Shown: positions 20,581-29,732, numbered from the stretch's first letter. The stretch is DNA of 64,000 nt from Pseudomonas luteola NBRC 103146 (GCF_002091675.1 NZ_BDAE01000003.1:248001-312000), one strand, 5' to 3'. The notes: a model not told the origin generated them from the sequence alone. Numbers and translations are program-made.

Positions 20581-21722
20581 ACACTAACTTCGACCGGACG
20601 ATACCCGAAGGCGACGTCATGCGCCGCCGCTCCACCCTGCTGCAGCGGATGCACATTGATGGCCCATTGCTGTTGATATTGCTCATGCTCGGGGCTGTCG
20701 GCCTGTTTGTACTCTACTCAGCAAGCGGTAAAAGCTGGGACTTAGTGATCAAACAGGGCACATCGTTCGGGCTGGGTCTGGTGGCCATGATCGTGATTGC
20801 ACAATTCGAGCCCCGCTTCATGGCTCGCTGGGTGCCGTTGGGTTATCTCATTGGGGTGGCACTACTGGTGGTCGTGGATGTCATGGGCCATAACGCCATG
20901 GGGGCTACCCGCTGGATCAATATTCCGGGAGTCATACGTTTTCAGCCATCCGAATTCATGAAGCTGCTCATGCCCATGATGGTGGCCTGGTATCTGTCCA
21001 AGCGCAGCCTTCCCCCTAGCTTCAAGCATATTGTTGTCAGCCTGATCACAATCGGCATCCCCTTTGTGTTGATCCTTGATCAACCGGACCTTGGGACCGC
21101 CATGCTCATTCTCGCTTCGGGTGGCTTCGTCCTGTTCGTCGGAGGTATGCAATGGCGCTGGCTTATCGGTGCAGTGGCGGCGGCGGCACCGGTTGCGGTA
21201 GCCATGTGGTTTTTCGTCATGCACGATTATCAGAAGCGGCGAGTACTAACGTTTCTGGATCCTGAAATGGACCCCCTAGGGTCTGGATGGAACATCATTC
21301 AGTCGAAAGCGGCCATTGGATCAGGTGGCGTATTTGGCAAAGGTTGGCTTCTGGGAACGCAATCTCATCTGGATTTTTTGCCCGAAAGCCATACGGACTT
21401 TATCATTGCCGTCCTCGGAGAAGAGTTTGGCATGGTCGGCGTATGTCTGCTGCTGTGCTTGTATCTGCTGCTGATAGGGCGAGGGCTGACGATTACCATC
21501 CAGGCGCAAACATTGTTTGGCAAGCTATTGGCTGGTAGCGTGACGATGACATTTTTCGTTTATGTCTTCATCAATATTGGCATGGTCAGCGGTTTGCTGC
21601 CCGTGGTTGGGGTGCCGTTACCGTTTATCAGCTATGGCGGTACGTCCGTTGTGACGTTGCTGTGCGGTTTTGGAGTTTTGATGGCGATCCACACACATCG
21701 GAAGTGGATCGCCCAATCGTGA
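20577..21722 (+). CDS. rodA: Rod-shape SEDS peptidoglycan polymerase RodA
   Basis: RodA is the SEDS-family glycosyltransferase of the elongasome and partner of PBP2. The 381-residue protein has about ten membrane segments and the family motifs ATRWINIPGVIRFQPSEFMK and FLPESHTDFI, plus GVPLPFISYGGTS near the C-terminus. The ATG at 20577 overlaps the mrdA stop (ATGA), consistent with coupled, balanced synthesis of the two partners. Confidence 0.96.
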   Translation: MNTNFDRTIPEGDVMRRRSTLLQRMHIDGPLLLILLMLGAVGLFVLYSASGKSWDLVIKQGTSFGLGLVAMIVIAQFEPRFMARWVPLGYLIGVALLVVVDVMGHNAMGATRWINIPGVIRFQPSEFMKLLMPMMVAWYLSKRSLPPSFKHIVVSLITIGIPFVLILDQPDLGTAMLILASGGFVLFVGGMQWRWLIGAVAAAAPVAVAMWFFVMHDYQKRRVLTFLDPEMDPLGSGWNIIQSKAAIGSGGVFGKGWLLGTQSHLDFLPESHTDFIIAVLGEEFGMVGVCLLLCLYLLLIGRGLTITIQAQTLFGKLLAGSVTMTFFVYVFINIGMVSGLLPVVGVPLPFISYGGTSVVTLLCGFGVLMAIHTHRKWIAQS

Positions 21723-21739
21723 TTTAAGTGAAGGACGCA

Positions 21740-22759
21740 ATGCTGACACCGTTTGGATGGATGGGCCGCTGCCTTCAGTGCTTCGGTCTGCTGGGAGCGA
21801 TAGGGATTACGGGCGCCGCAACGGCCGGCGACTATGATGATTCGCCTCAGGTTGCCAGCTTCATCAACGAGATGACGCGCAACTATGGCTTTGCCGGACA
21901 GCAGTTAAAGGAGTTGTTCGGTGAAGTCGAGCGCAAGCAGAGTATTCTCGACGCCATTTCTCGTCCTGCGGAGCGAGTAAAGCCCTGGAGCGAGTACCGC
22001 CCTATCTTCGTAACCGACAAGCGCATCGATCAGGGCGTCACGTTCTGGAACGAAAATGCCGAGTCGCTGGCGAAGGCTGAGCGGGAATATGGCGTTCCGC
22101 CTCAATTCATCGTTGCCATCATTGGCGTCGAAACCTTCTATGGTAGAAACAAGGGCAACTACCGGGTGCTGGATGCGCTGTCGACGCTGGCCTTTGATTA
22201 CCCTCAGCGAGCGCCATTCTTCAGAGATCAGCTGCGTGAATTCCTGCTTTTGAGTCGTGAGCAACAGTTCGATCCGCTCAGCTTGACCGGCTCCTATGCC
22301 GGTGCCATGGGCCTTCCGCAGTTCATGCCAGGCAGTTTCCGTGCCTACGCTGTAGATTTCGATAACAGTGGCCATATCGATATCTGGAACGACAAGGCCG
22401 ACGCCATTGGCAGCGTCGCCAGCTATTTCAAACGCCACGGCTGGACTGCGGGTGGCAACGTGGCGGTGCGCGCTCAGGTACGTGGCGATAAAGTGGAACA
22501 GGGTGTCGTTCAGGGTATCGAACCGGTTAAAAGCGTGGCAGAGTTGCGTGCGCTGGGCTGGAATCCATCCGAGCCGTTAAGGGATGACCTGCGTGTCACC
22601 TCATTCCGGCTGGACGGTGATGCAGGTCCTGAATACTGGATGGGACTGCCCAATTTCTATGCAATCACACGCTACAACCGTAGCGTCATGTATGCCATGG
22701 CTGTAAATCAGCTGGCGGAGGCTATTGCTGAGCGTCATACGCATGGGGCGTCGCAATGA
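21740..22759 (+). CDS. mltB: Lytic murein transglycosylase B (GH103)
   Basis: A 339-residue exported lytic transglycosylase that cleaves the glycan strand with formation of a 1,6-anhydro end. The catalytic glutamate lies in IIGVETFYGRN and the motif LTGSYAGAMGLPQFMP is diagnostic. I chose the ATG at 21740, which has AAGGA five bases upstream; an in-frame GTG at 21728 lacks a site. The N-terminal region is hydrophobic and ends near GAATAG, fitting signal peptidase I rather than a lipobox. It corresponds in position to P. aeruginosa sltB1 and overlaps rlpA by four bases. Confidence 0.93.
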   Translation: MLTPFGWMGRCLQCFGLLGAIGITGAATAGDYDDSPQVASFINEMTRNYGFAGQQLKELFGEVERKQSILDAISRPAERVKPWSEYRPIFVTDKRIDQGVTFWNENAESLAKAEREYGVPPQFIVAIIGVETFYGRNKGNYRVLDALSTLAFDYPQRAPFFRDQLREFLLLSREQQFDPLSLTGSYAGAMGLPQFMPGSFRAYAVDFDNSGHIDIWNDKADAIGSVASYFKRHGWTAGGNVAVRAQVRGDKVEQGVVQGIEPVKSVAELRALGWNPSEPLRDDLRVTSFRLDGDAGPEYWMGLPNFYAITRYNRSVMYAMAVNQLAEAIAERHTHGASQ

Positions 22760-23757
22760 GTTATTTTAATCGCGGTTTGACCGCCGCAACTTGTCTTGCC
22801 CTGGCAGGGCTAGTGGCAAGTTGCTCAAGCCCATCCCCAAAAAGTCCGACCACCTATGGGGCCAATGCAAGTGCTGGTAGTTACTCACGCCCGCATAAGG
22901 ACGGTGCTCCTTGGTGGGATGTGGATGTTTCACGTATTCCTGATGCCGTTCCGATGCCCAACTACGGGCTTATCAAGAACAACCCCTACACGGTGCTGGG
23001 CAAGACCTATTTCCCGCTGAACGATGCTACGAGCTATCGTGTCACCGGGACTGCTTCCTGGTATGGCACCAAGTTTCATGGTCAGGCCACGGCGAACGGC
23101 GAGACCTATGACCTCTATGGCATGACTGCCGCTCACAAGACCCTGCCGCTACCCAGCTACGTTCGTGTAACCAACCTGGATAATGGCAAAAGCGTCATCG
23201 TTCGGGTCAATGATCGTGGTCCGTTCTATTCAGATCGTGTGATTGACCTGTCTTTTGCTGCTGCCAAGAAGCTTGGTTACGCCGAGACAGGAACGGCCCA
23301 TGTGCGTGTCGAGGGTATCGATCCGGCACAATGGTGGGCTCAGCAAGGCCGACCGATGCCAATGGTGCTGGCGCAGCCGCAACGTGCGCCTGCCGCTCCG
23401 ACACCTGTAAAACCACAGACAGTGGCTACGGTTGAAACCTATAATCCGCCTCCGCAACAGCATGCCGCGCCGGTTGTGCCGCTTGAGATCGACTCAAAAA
23501 AAAACGCTTCTGCACAAGCCGGTGGGCTGTATCTCCAGGTGGGCGCCTTCGCCAACCCGGACGCTGCGGAGCTCCTGAAGGACAAACTCAGCGAGCTGAC
23601 AGCTGCCCCGGTCTTTATCAGCTCGGTCGTGCGCAACCAGCAGACTCTGCACCGCGTGAGACTCGGGCCGATCGGCACGCAGGGTGAGGCCAGTCAGCTG
23701 CAAAATACCGTGCGTCTTGCCAATCTGGGGCAAGCCTCGCTGGTACGTCCGGATTAG
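22756..23757 (+). CDS. rlpA: Septal ring lytic transglycosylase RlpA lipoprotein
   Basis: RlpA is an outer-membrane lipoprotein that cleaves denuded glycan strands and affects daughter-cell separation. The 333-residue protein has lipobox VASC (cysteine 23), a double-psi beta-barrel domain with TASWYGTKFHGQATANGE and VRVNDRGPFYSDRVIDLS, a Pro/Ala-rich linker, and a C-terminal SPOR domain (LYLQVGAFANPDAAELLKDK onward). The ATG overlaps the mltB stop. Confidence 0.95.
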   Translation: MSYFNRGLTAATCLALAGLVASCSSPSPKSPTTYGANASAGSYSRPHKDGAPWWDVDVSRIPDAVPMPNYGLIKNNPYTVLGKTYFPLNDATSYRVTGTASWYGTKFHGQATANGETYDLYGMTAAHKTLPLPSYVRVTNLDNGKSVIVRVNDRGPFYSDRVIDLSFAAAKKLGYAETGTAHVRVEGIDPAQWWAQQGRPMPMVLAQPQRAPAAPTPVKPQTVATVETYNPPPQQHAAPVVPLEIDSKKNASAQAGGLYLQVGAFANPDAAELLKDKLSELTAAPVFISSVVRNQQTLHRVRLGPIGTQGEASQLQNTVRLANLGQASLVRPD

Positions 23758-23827
23758 GAGCAAGGACGCTCTGTGTATATGCCCTCTGGGCTTGTTTAAT
23801 TAGTCTGCTTAACCATTAGAGAGTCGG

Positions 23828-24988
23828 ATGAACATCACCACCTTAGCTCAACGCGTCTTTTTGCTCGTTCTGCTCATCGCTGCGCCAGCCGCCTGGGCGG
23901 CCGAGCCGATGATTCCTTCGCCCCCGCAGCTTGCTGCCAAGTCCTGGGTTCTCATGGATGCGAGCAGTGGCCAGATCATCACGGAATATAATTCCGACCA
24001 GCGCCTGCCTCCAGCCAGTCTGACCAAGTTGATGACTGCCTACATCGCGACCTTAGAGATCCAGCGTGGCCGTATCAAGGAAAGCGATATGGTCAATGTG
24101 AGCGAGCATGCCTGGCGTACCGGTGGTTCCCGGATGTTCATTCAGGTGGGCAACCAGGTTTCGGTTAGCGATTTGCTCCACGGCATCATCATTCAATCAG
24201 GCAACGACGCGAGCGTGGCCATGTCTGAGCATATTGCTGGCAGTGAAGACGCGTTCGCCGACATGATGAATACCACGGCGCAGCGTCTGGGTATGAGCAA
24301 TACCCATTACATGAATGCTACGGGTCTGCCTAACCCGGACCATTACTCTTCTGCCCATGACATTGCCAAACTGTCTCGTGCAATCATCTATGAAGAGCCG
24401 ACTCACTATGCCATTTACTCTCAGAAGGAGTTCTTCTGGAATAACATCAAGCAGCCTAACCGCAATCTGCTGCTATGGCGTGACAAGACCGTTGACGGTC
24501 TGAAGACCGGCCACACTGATGAAGCAGGCTATTGCCTGGCCGCCTCTGCTGTCCGTGACGGTATGCGCTTGATCGCGGTGGTATTCGGTACGAACAGTGA
24601 GCAGGCCCGTGCAGCCGAAACCCAGAAGCTTCTAACCTATGGTTTCCGCTTCTTCGAAACCCAGTCCTTCTACAAGAAGGGTGTAGAGCTTGCGCGTGCG
24701 CCGGTCTGGAAAGGCACCGAGCATGAGGTTTCTGCTGGTCTGGCAGACGATCTGACCATGACGCTGCCCCGCGGTCAGCTGAAAAAGCTGAAAGCTGAAA
24801 TTGTTATGAACCCACAGATCACTGCACCGATCGCCAAGGGTCAGCCTATCGGCAAGGTGGAAGTGAAGCTGGATGACAAAGTCATGCACACTGCTGACCT
24901 GGTAGCCTTGCAGCCGGTCGAAGAAGGTGGTTTCTTCCGTAAGTTGTGGGATAGCATTCGTCTATTCTTCTACGGACTGTTCAACTGA
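23828..24988 (+). CDS. dacC: D-alanyl-D-alanine carboxypeptidase (PBP5/6 type)
   Basis: This low-molecular-weight PBP trims the terminal D-alanine from peptidoglycan stem peptides. The 386-residue protein has a signal peptide ending AAWA-A, active-site serine S64 in SLTK, SGN in QSGNDASVAM and KTG in DGLKTGHT. The C-terminal PBP5 beta domain is followed by an amphipathic end (RKLWDSIRLFFYGLF) that anchors such enzymes to the inner membrane. It follows rlpA by 70 bases and is closed by a terminator-like hairpin. Confidence 0.95.
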   Translation: MNITTLAQRVFLLVLLIAAPAAWAAEPMIPSPPQLAAKSWVLMDASSGQIITEYNSDQRLPPASLTKLMTAYIATLEIQRGRIKESDMVNVSEHAWRTGGSRMFIQVGNQVSVSDLLHGIIIQSGNDASVAMSEHIAGSEDAFADMMNTTAQRLGMSNTHYMNATGLPNPDHYSSAHDIAKLSRAIIYEEPTHYAIYSQKEFFWNNIKQPNRNLLLWRDKTVDGLKTGHTDEAGYCLAASAVRDGMRLIAVVFGTNSEQARAAETQKLLTYGFRFFETQSFYKKGVELARAPVWKGTEHEVSAGLADDLTMTLPRGQLKKLKAEIVMNPQITAPIAKGQPIGKVEVKLDDKVMHTADLVALQPVEEGGFFRKLWDSIRLFFYGLFN

Positions 24989-24993
24989 TCTCA

Positions 24994-25017
24994 AGACGCC
25001 CGCTTTAGCGGGCGTCT
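24994..25017 (+). terminator. Hairpin after dacC
   Basis: AGACGCCCGC (24994-25003) pairs exactly with GCGGGCGTCT (25008-25017) around a TTTA tetraloop, six bases after dacC. No T run follows (CCACCTTCG), so termination is likely partial and lipoate genes may receive read-through. Confidence 0.55.
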
Positions 25018-25047
25018 CCACCTTCGGGCCCCAGACCCGCGAATGCC

Positions 25048-25326
25048 ATGACTGATACCGACACTCAAGCTCCAAAAATTGAATTTCCTTGCGATAACTA
25101 TCCGATCAAGGTGATCGGTGATGCCGGAGACGGTTTTACTGATCTGGTAGTTGAAATCATTCAGCGCCACGCACCGGATCTGGACGTTACGACGCTGGTA
25201 ACGCGTGATAGCCGTAACGGCCGCTTTCTGTCAGTACAGGTCCTGATCCGTGCTACCGGTGTCGAGCAGTTGCAATCGATCCATTCGGACCTGCGCACCA
25301 CCGGCCGCGTCCATATGGTGCTGTAA
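25048..25326 (+). CDS. DUF493 (YbeD-like) protein
   Basis: A 92-residue cytoplasmic protein of the DUF493/YbeD family, always found beside lipB. It has the ferredoxin-like ACT-type pattern with [15 protein letters not shown] and ending in [11 protein letters not shown]. The exact role is unknown. Its last base is the first base of the lipB ATG (TAATG), so translation is probably coupled. Confidence 0.9.
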   Translation: MTDTDTQAPKIEFPCDNYPIKVIGDAGDGFTDLVVEIIQRHAPDLDVTTLVTRDSRNGRFLSVQVLIRATGVEQLQSIHSDLRTTGRVHMVL

Positions 25327-25967
25327 TGGATAAGACGCTCGGCTTCCGAGAGCTGGGCCTGGTCTCCTATGAGCCGACCTGGCAGGCCATGCGGCGTTTT
25401 ACTGACGAGCGCAATCCTTCGGCGCTGGACGAGGTCTGGTTGCTACAGCATCCCGCCGTATTCACCCAGGGACAGGCAGGCAAGGCCGAGCATCTGCTCA
25501 ATGCCGGTGAAATTCCTGTCATACAGGTCGATAGAGGCGGCCAAGTAACGTACCATGGGCCGGGACAACTGATTGCCTATCTGCTTCTGGATGTCAGGCG
25601 ATTAGGGTTGGGGGTTCGTGAGCTTGTATCCCGAATCGAGCAAAGCCTGGTTGGCGTGCTGGCCAGCTACGGGGTCGAGTCGTATGCAAAGCCTGATGCC
25701 CCTGGTGTTTATGTCAAGGGTGCAAAAATCGCATCCCTTGGCTTGCGTATCCGTAACGGACGCTCCTTCCATGGTCTGGCCTTGAATGTCGACATGGACT
25801 TGGCGCCGTTCCGTCGAATCAACCCCTGCGGTTATGCCGGCCTGGCCATGACCCAGCTACGCGATCATGCCGGGCCGATCGAATTTGCCGAGGTGACCCA
25901 GCGGCTGCGTGAGCAGCTCGTGTCACAGCTTGGCTATGCTGACCAGATCACCCTGGAAAAGAGCTGA
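25326..25967 (+). CDS. lipB: Octanoyl-[ACP]:protein N-octanoyltransferase
   Basis: LipB moves octanoate from acyl carrier protein to lipoyl domains of 2-oxoacid dehydrogenases. The 213-residue protein shows catalytic cysteine C168 in NPCGYAG and lysine K134 in [11 protein letters not shown], plus [12 protein letters not shown]. The lipA ATG begins two bases after its stop codon. Confidence 0.96.
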   Translation: MDKTLGFRELGLVSYEPTWQAMRRFTDERNPSALDEVWLLQHPAVFTQGQAGKAEHLLNAGEIPVIQVDRGGQVTYHGPGQLIAYLLLDVRRLGLGVRELVSRIEQSLVGVLASYGVESYAKPDAPGVYVKGAKIASLGLRIRNGRSFHGLALNVDMDLAPFRRINPCGYAGLAMTQLRDHAGPIEFAEVTQRLREQLVSQLGYADQITLEKS

Positions 25968-25968
25968 C

Positions 25969-26973
25969 ATGACAACAGTGCAAGACAGTGTGAACGTCGA
26001 GACGCCCATCGCTGAAGCGCCTGCGCGCAAAAAAGTTGAAATGGGCGTCAAACTGCGTGGTGCAGAAAAGGTTGCCCGCATCCCGGTCAAAATCATTCCG
26101 ACCGAAGAGTTGCCACGTAAACCTGACTGGATTCGCGTACGAATTCCAGTGACGCCAGAAGTGGAGCGCATCAAGCAGCTGCTTCGCAAGCATAAGCTGC
26201 ATAGCGTCTGTGAAGAGGCCTCTTGCCCCAACCTGGGTGAATGCTTCTCGGGCGGTACAGCCACGTTCATGATCATGGGCGACATCTGTACACGTCGTTG
26301 CCCCTTCTGTGACGTGGGGCATGGCCGTCCGAAGCCTCTGGATGTCGATGAGCCACGAAATCTGGCTGTCGCGATTGCCGACCTTCGTCTGAAGTATGTC
26401 GTCATTACATCGGTAGATCGTGATGACCTGCGAGACGGCGGCGCTCAGCATTTTGCCGACTGTCTGCGGGAGATCCGCCAGCTGTCTCCCGGCATCCAGC
26501 TGGAAACATTGGTACCTGACTACCGTGGCCGTATGGATATCGCGCTGGATATCACCGCTACCGAGCCGCCGGATGTCTTCAACCACAACCTGGAAACGGT
26601 GCCGCGCCTGTACAAGTCATCTCGTCCGGGCTCCGATTTCGAGTGGTCGCTGGACCTGCTGCAGAAGTTCAAGCAGCGTGTACCACACGTCCCCACCAAA
26701 TCAGGCCTGATGCTGGGGCTTGGCGAGACAGACGATGAGGTCATTGAAGTCATGAAGCGCATGCGCGAGCATGACATCGACATGCTGACCCTGGGCCAGT
26801 ATTTACAGCCTTCTCGTAATCACTTGCCGGTACAGCGCTTTGTTCATCCGGATACCTTCGCCTGGTTTGCCGAGGAAGGCGAAAAGATGGGCTTCAAGAA
26901 TGTGGCATCCGGCCCGCTGGTTCGCTCCTCCTATCATGCCGACCAGCAGGCTCATGGCAGCAAGATCTCCTGA
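25969..26973 (+). CDS. lipA: Lipoyl synthase
   Basis: LipA is a radical SAM enzyme that inserts two sulfurs into protein-bound octanoate. The 334-residue protein carries both iron-sulfur cluster motifs: the auxiliary CX4CX5C at C81, C86 and C92 and the radical SAM CX3CX2C at C107, C111 and C114. The ATG at 25969 directly after lipB gives the family N-terminus; the in-frame ATG at 25909 within lipB is unlikely. A strong bidirectional terminator follows. Confidence 0.97.
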   Translation: MTTVQDSVNVETPIAEAPARKKVEMGVKLRGAEKVARIPVKIIPTEELPRKPDWIRVRIPVTPEVERIKQLLRKHKLHSVCEEASCPNLGECFSGGTATFMIMGDICTRRCPFCDVGHGRPKPLDVDEPRNLAVAIADLRLKYVVITSVDRDDLRDGGAQHFADCLREIRQLSPGIQLETLVPDYRGRMDIALDITATEPPDVFNHNLETVPRLYKSSRPGSDFEWSLDLLQKFKQRVPHVPTKSGLMLGLGETDDEVIEVMKRMREHDIDMLTLGQYLQPSRNHLPVQRFVHPDTFAWFAEEGEKMGFKNVASGPLVRSSYHADQQAHGSKIS

Positions 26974-26979
26974 TCGAAC

Positions 26980-27018
26980 GGCAATAAAAAAGGCGCTTTA
27001 AGCGCCTTTTTTATTGCC
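26980..27018. terminator. Bidirectional intrinsic terminator between lipA and a lytic transglycosylase
   Basis: A perfect 17-base inverted repeat (26980-26996 with 27002-27018) has a GC core and flanking A and T runs, so it has a T tract after the stem on both strands. It lies seven bases after lipA and just beyond the end of the minus-strand gene. Confidence 0.9.
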
Positions 27019-27020
27019 TG

Positions 27021-28340
27021 TCAGGAACGTAAACGAGCCAGCAGGGATGGGCTAGGGTAGCCGTCTGCTGGCCAGCCAAGTGTCTGCTGGAATGCTCGTA
27101 TGGCTTTGCGGGTATTGGCACCTATGATGCCGTCAGCAGCACCAGGCGTAAAACCTCGGTCTGCCAGGCGCTGCTGAAGTTCGACTCGCTCGCTGCGGCT
27201 GAGTGGAACGTCCTCAAGCGGCCAGGCTGCGCTGACTTTCCCGGCGCCCTTATAGCTATCCGATAGAAGTCCCACGGCTAGCGCATAGGATGATGAGTTG
27301 TTATATCGAAGAATGGTCCGGAAATTGTTGAAGACCAAAAAGGCTGGCCCTCGATGTCCCGCTGGAAGCAGTAGAGAAGCCTGCTCCATGGAGTACGCAG
27401 GGGAGAGGGGCGTCGTTGCGCCTTGAACACCCATGACCTGCCAATCTGACAAGGGCTTGCGGATGTCCATGTCTGCTTGAGCATAATCGAAGCCCTGCGG
27501 CAGGCGAACTTCAAAACCCCATGGCTTTCCGTCCTGCCAACCGGAGGCTTTCAGATAGTTGGCCGTTGAGGCCAATGCATCAGCATTGGAGCCCCAGATA
27601 TCCCGACGACCGTCACCATCAAAGTCGACGGCATGTTCATTGTAGGTCGTTGGAATGAACTGCGTTTGACCCATGGCACCAGCCCAGGAGCCAATCATGC
27701 GCTCAGGCGTAATATCGCCATTCTGGATGATGGTCAGTGCGGCCAGCAGTTGCGCCTGCGCGAAGGCGGGGCGTCGTCCCTCATAAGCCAGGGTTGCCAA
27801 AGAACGAATAACGCTCTTGGTGCCCATGTTGTTGCCATAGTTGCTTTCGATACCCCAGAAGGCCACAAGGCGTTCTGGCTCGATGCCGTAACGTGCCTCG
27901 AGTTGCGCCAGAAGGCTCGAATATTGGGTTAGTAGCTTCTGGCCGTTTGCAATGCGCTGCTGGGAAACTGCAGACGACAGGTATTCCCACACAGGACGAG
28001 TAAATTCGGGTTGGCTGCGGTCCGCTGTAATCACGGCATCGTCAGGAGTCACGCCTGCGAAAGCCTGATTGAAGGTTGCGGTAGTAATACCGGCCGCTTG
28101 AGCGTCCTGCCGGAAGCGATCTCGCCATTGCTCGAAGCTTTCCTGAGGAGCAGGCTCAGGCGTCGTATTGGCGGAGCGGCTTTGTGAGGCAGAGGTAGGT
28201 GCGTTCGTGGCGGCTGGCGTGGCCGTTTCGCTCTGCGTCTGTGTTTGTGCACAGGCAGCAATGACCCCTGTGATCAATGTCGCCAGAGTGCCTGCGATAA
28301 GGCTGCCGTGTTTCAGCCTGCGTTTTTTCCCGTGTTGCAT
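27021..28340 (-). CDS. Lytic murein transglycosylase with C-terminal peptidoglycan-binding domain
   Basis: A 439-residue lipoprotein (lipobox IAAC, cysteine near residue 30) followed by a Ser/Thr/Ala-rich linker, an SLT_2/GH103 catalytic domain with glutamate in FWGIESNYGNN and SWAGAMGQTQFIPTTY, and a PG_binding_1 domain (LQQRLADRGFTPGAADGIIG). It matches the PA3992/SltH type in P. aeruginosa by position and architecture. GGAG lies four bases before the ATG. It is the second GH103 enzyme in the window, distinct from mltB in having the extra binding domain. Confidence 0.92.
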   Translation of the reverse strand: MQHGKKRRLKHGSLIAGTLATLITGVIAACAQTQTQSETATPAATNAPTSASQSRSANTTPEPAPQESFEQWRDRFRQDAQAAGITTATFNQAFAGVTPDDAVITADRSQPEFTRPVWEYLSSAVSQQRIANGQKLLTQYSSLLAQLEARYGIEPERLVAFWGIESNYGNNMGTKSVIRSLATLAYEGRRPAFAQAQLLAALTIIQNGDITPERMIGSWAGAMGQTQFIPTTYNEHAVDFDGDGRRDIWGSNADALASTANYLKASGWQDGKPWGFEVRLPQGFDYAQADMDIRKPLSDWQVMGVQGATTPLSPAYSMEQASLLLPAGHRGPAFLVFNNFRTILRYNNSSSYALAVGLLSDSYKGAGKVSAAWPLEDVPLSRSERVELQQRLADRGFTPGAADGIIGANTRKAIRAFQQTLGWPADGYPSPSLLARLRS

Positions 28341-28428
28341 GAATCTCCACCGGGTGCGTCAACAGACTCGTCACCATAACATGCCTGAATCGAGGCGTCT
28401 TCGTTTGGAGAAGGGAGTACGGATGGAA

Positions 28429-28587
28429 TTATGCGGCTACCAATAAAAAAGCCTTCCCATCATCAGTTGGGAAGGCTTCACGGCGATAACTGCCTTTGCC
28501 TTTTTTGGGCTTTTCCTGTCGACAGCGAAACAGGGGCTGGGCAATAGTGGATTTGGCCTTGTTGGGCCTTCGCTGTTTTTTGGTCAT
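28429..28587 (-). CDS. arfA: Alternative ribosome-rescue factor ArfA, encoded with an in-frame terminator
   Basis: A 52-codon minus-strand frame starts ATG-ACC-AAA-AAA at 28587 and stops at 28429. The product has the ArfA signature: a basic N-terminus, KSTIAQPLFRCRQEK and KPKKGKGSYRR. ArfA recruits release factor 2 to ribosomes stalled on mRNAs without a stop codon when tmRNA is insufficient. An intrinsic terminator lies inside the frame, about ten bases before the stop codon, so most transcripts should end without a stop codon and be tagged by tmRNA; ArfA would build up only when tmRNA fails. This matches the known strategy for proteobacterial ArfA. It lies between holA and a transglycosylase gene. 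Confidence 0.88.
   Translation of the reverse strand: MTKKQRRPNKAKSTIAQPLFRCRQEKPKKGKGSYRREAFPTDDGKAFLLVAA
28442..28477 (-). terminator. Intrinsic terminator inside the arfA reading frame
   Basis: On the minus strand, AGCCTTCCCA (28477-28468) pairs exactly with TGGGAAGGCT (28459-28450) around an eight-base loop, followed by a T run (28450-28442). Termination here would release an arfA mRNA that lacks its stop codon at 28431-28429. It may also end transcription from leuS-lptE-holA. Confidence 0.9.
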
Positions 28588-28637
28588 GAGAGTACTCGGT
28601 CTGAATGCGCGTTTGCGCGAAGACCGGCATCTTACGA

Positions 28638-29696
28638 TTATCGTGAGAATGTATCCAGAGCGGCAGAAGGCAAGGAGAAGCGTTGACCCGCCAACAGCAA
28701 GGTCAACTGGCGCAGGGTTGTCCAGGTATCACCCGGGGCCTGGCCCTTGATCTGCGCATCCACAAGCTGGGCATCCAGCAATAGGCGACTCAGTTTGGCC
28801 GTGGAGTGTCGTTGCAGGGCGCGGCTTATGAGTGGACGTCTTTTCTCCCAGACCGGGGGCTTTGCCTGCGCAAACGCGCGGTCAAGTGGTATACCCTGTT
28901 CCTGCTGTTGCGCAAGGTTGGCCAGTTGCCGCAGCTCTCGGGCCAGTGCCCACAGAATCACTGGCGGCTCGACACCCTCGCCGCGAAGGCCCTCCAGAAT
29001 ACGTAACGCGTGATTGGCTTCCCCTGCCAGAACCGCATCGATGAGGCCAAAAACGTCGAAGCGGGCACTATCACCAACGCTTGCCTGTACAGTGGCGACA
29101 TCAATTTGGTTGCCTTCGGCCAAGAGCTTGAGTTTTTCAATTTCCTGGGCGGCTGCAAGCAGGTTGCCTTCTACCCGGACGGCAATCAGCTCGACCGCTT
29201 CCTGCGAGGCGGCCAGACCTGCCTGGGAAAGGCGTTGGCGGATCCATTGAGGCAGTTGATGAACATCGATGGGCCAGATCTGAATGAACTGAACGTCAGC
29301 ATGTTCAATCAGGGCCTTGGCCCATTTGGTCTTTTGGGCGCTGCCATCCAGCTTGGGCAGGCTGATGAGCAGCAATGTATCTTCAGCAGGGCGCGATAGG
29401 TAGCGTAGTAGCGCTTCGGCACCTTTATCACCAGGCTTGCCGTTTGGAATGCGTAATTCGATCAGACGCTTCTGGGCAAACAGAGACAGGCTTGCCCCTG
29501 CTTCGTAAAGCAGGCTCCAGTCAAAATTATTTTCTACGTTGAACACCTGACGTTCATCAAACCCCTGGCTTTTCGCCGAGGCTCGAATGGCATCGGTTGC
29601 CTCCTGGCAAAGCAGGGGCTCGTCACCGCTGACTATATAAATTGGCGCCAGCTGTCCTTGCAGGTGCTTGGCGAGTTGAGCAGGGTTCAGTTTCAT
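28638..29696 (-). CDS. holA: DNA polymerase III delta subunit
   Basis: HolA (delta) opens the beta clamp as part of the clamp loader. The 352-residue protein begins MKLNPAQLAKHLQG and has the typical YIVSGDEPLLCQEATD region; it matches the family over its length. The ATG at 29696 gives the normal N-terminus, but no ribosome-binding site precedes it. Instead a terminator hairpin and T run end six bases upstream, so expression depends on read-through from lptE. It is downstream of leuS and lptE in the same operon. Confidence 0.94.
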   Translation of the reverse strand: MKLNPAQLAKHLQGQLAPIYIVSGDEPLLCQEATDAIRASAKSQGFDERQVFNVENNFDWSLLYEAGASLSLFAQKRLIELRIPNGKPGDKGAEALLRYLSRPAEDTLLLISLPKLDGSAQKTKWAKALIEHADVQFIQIWPIDVHQLPQWIRQRLSQAGLAASQEAVELIAVRVEGNLLAAAQEIEKLKLLAEGNQIDVATVQASVGDSARFDVFGLIDAVLAGEANHALRILEGLRGEGVEPPVILWALARELRQLANLAQQQEQGIPLDRAFAQAKPPVWEKRRPLISRALQRHSTAKLSRLLLDAQLVDAQIKGQAPGDTWTTLRQLTLLLAGQRFSLPSAALDTFSR

Positions 29697-29700
29697 AGGA

Positions 29701-29728
29701 TAAAAATACGGGGCCATAAGGCCCCGTA
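29701..29728 (-). terminator. Intrinsic terminator between lptE and holA
   Basis: On the minus strand, TACGGGGCC (29728-29720) pairs exactly with GGCCCCGTA (29715-29707) around a four-base loop, followed by TTTTTA (29706-29701). The stem begins four bases after the lptE stop and the T run ends five bases before the holA ATG. This looks like a deliberate attenuator. Confidence 0.8.
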
Positions 29729-29732
29729 GTCG

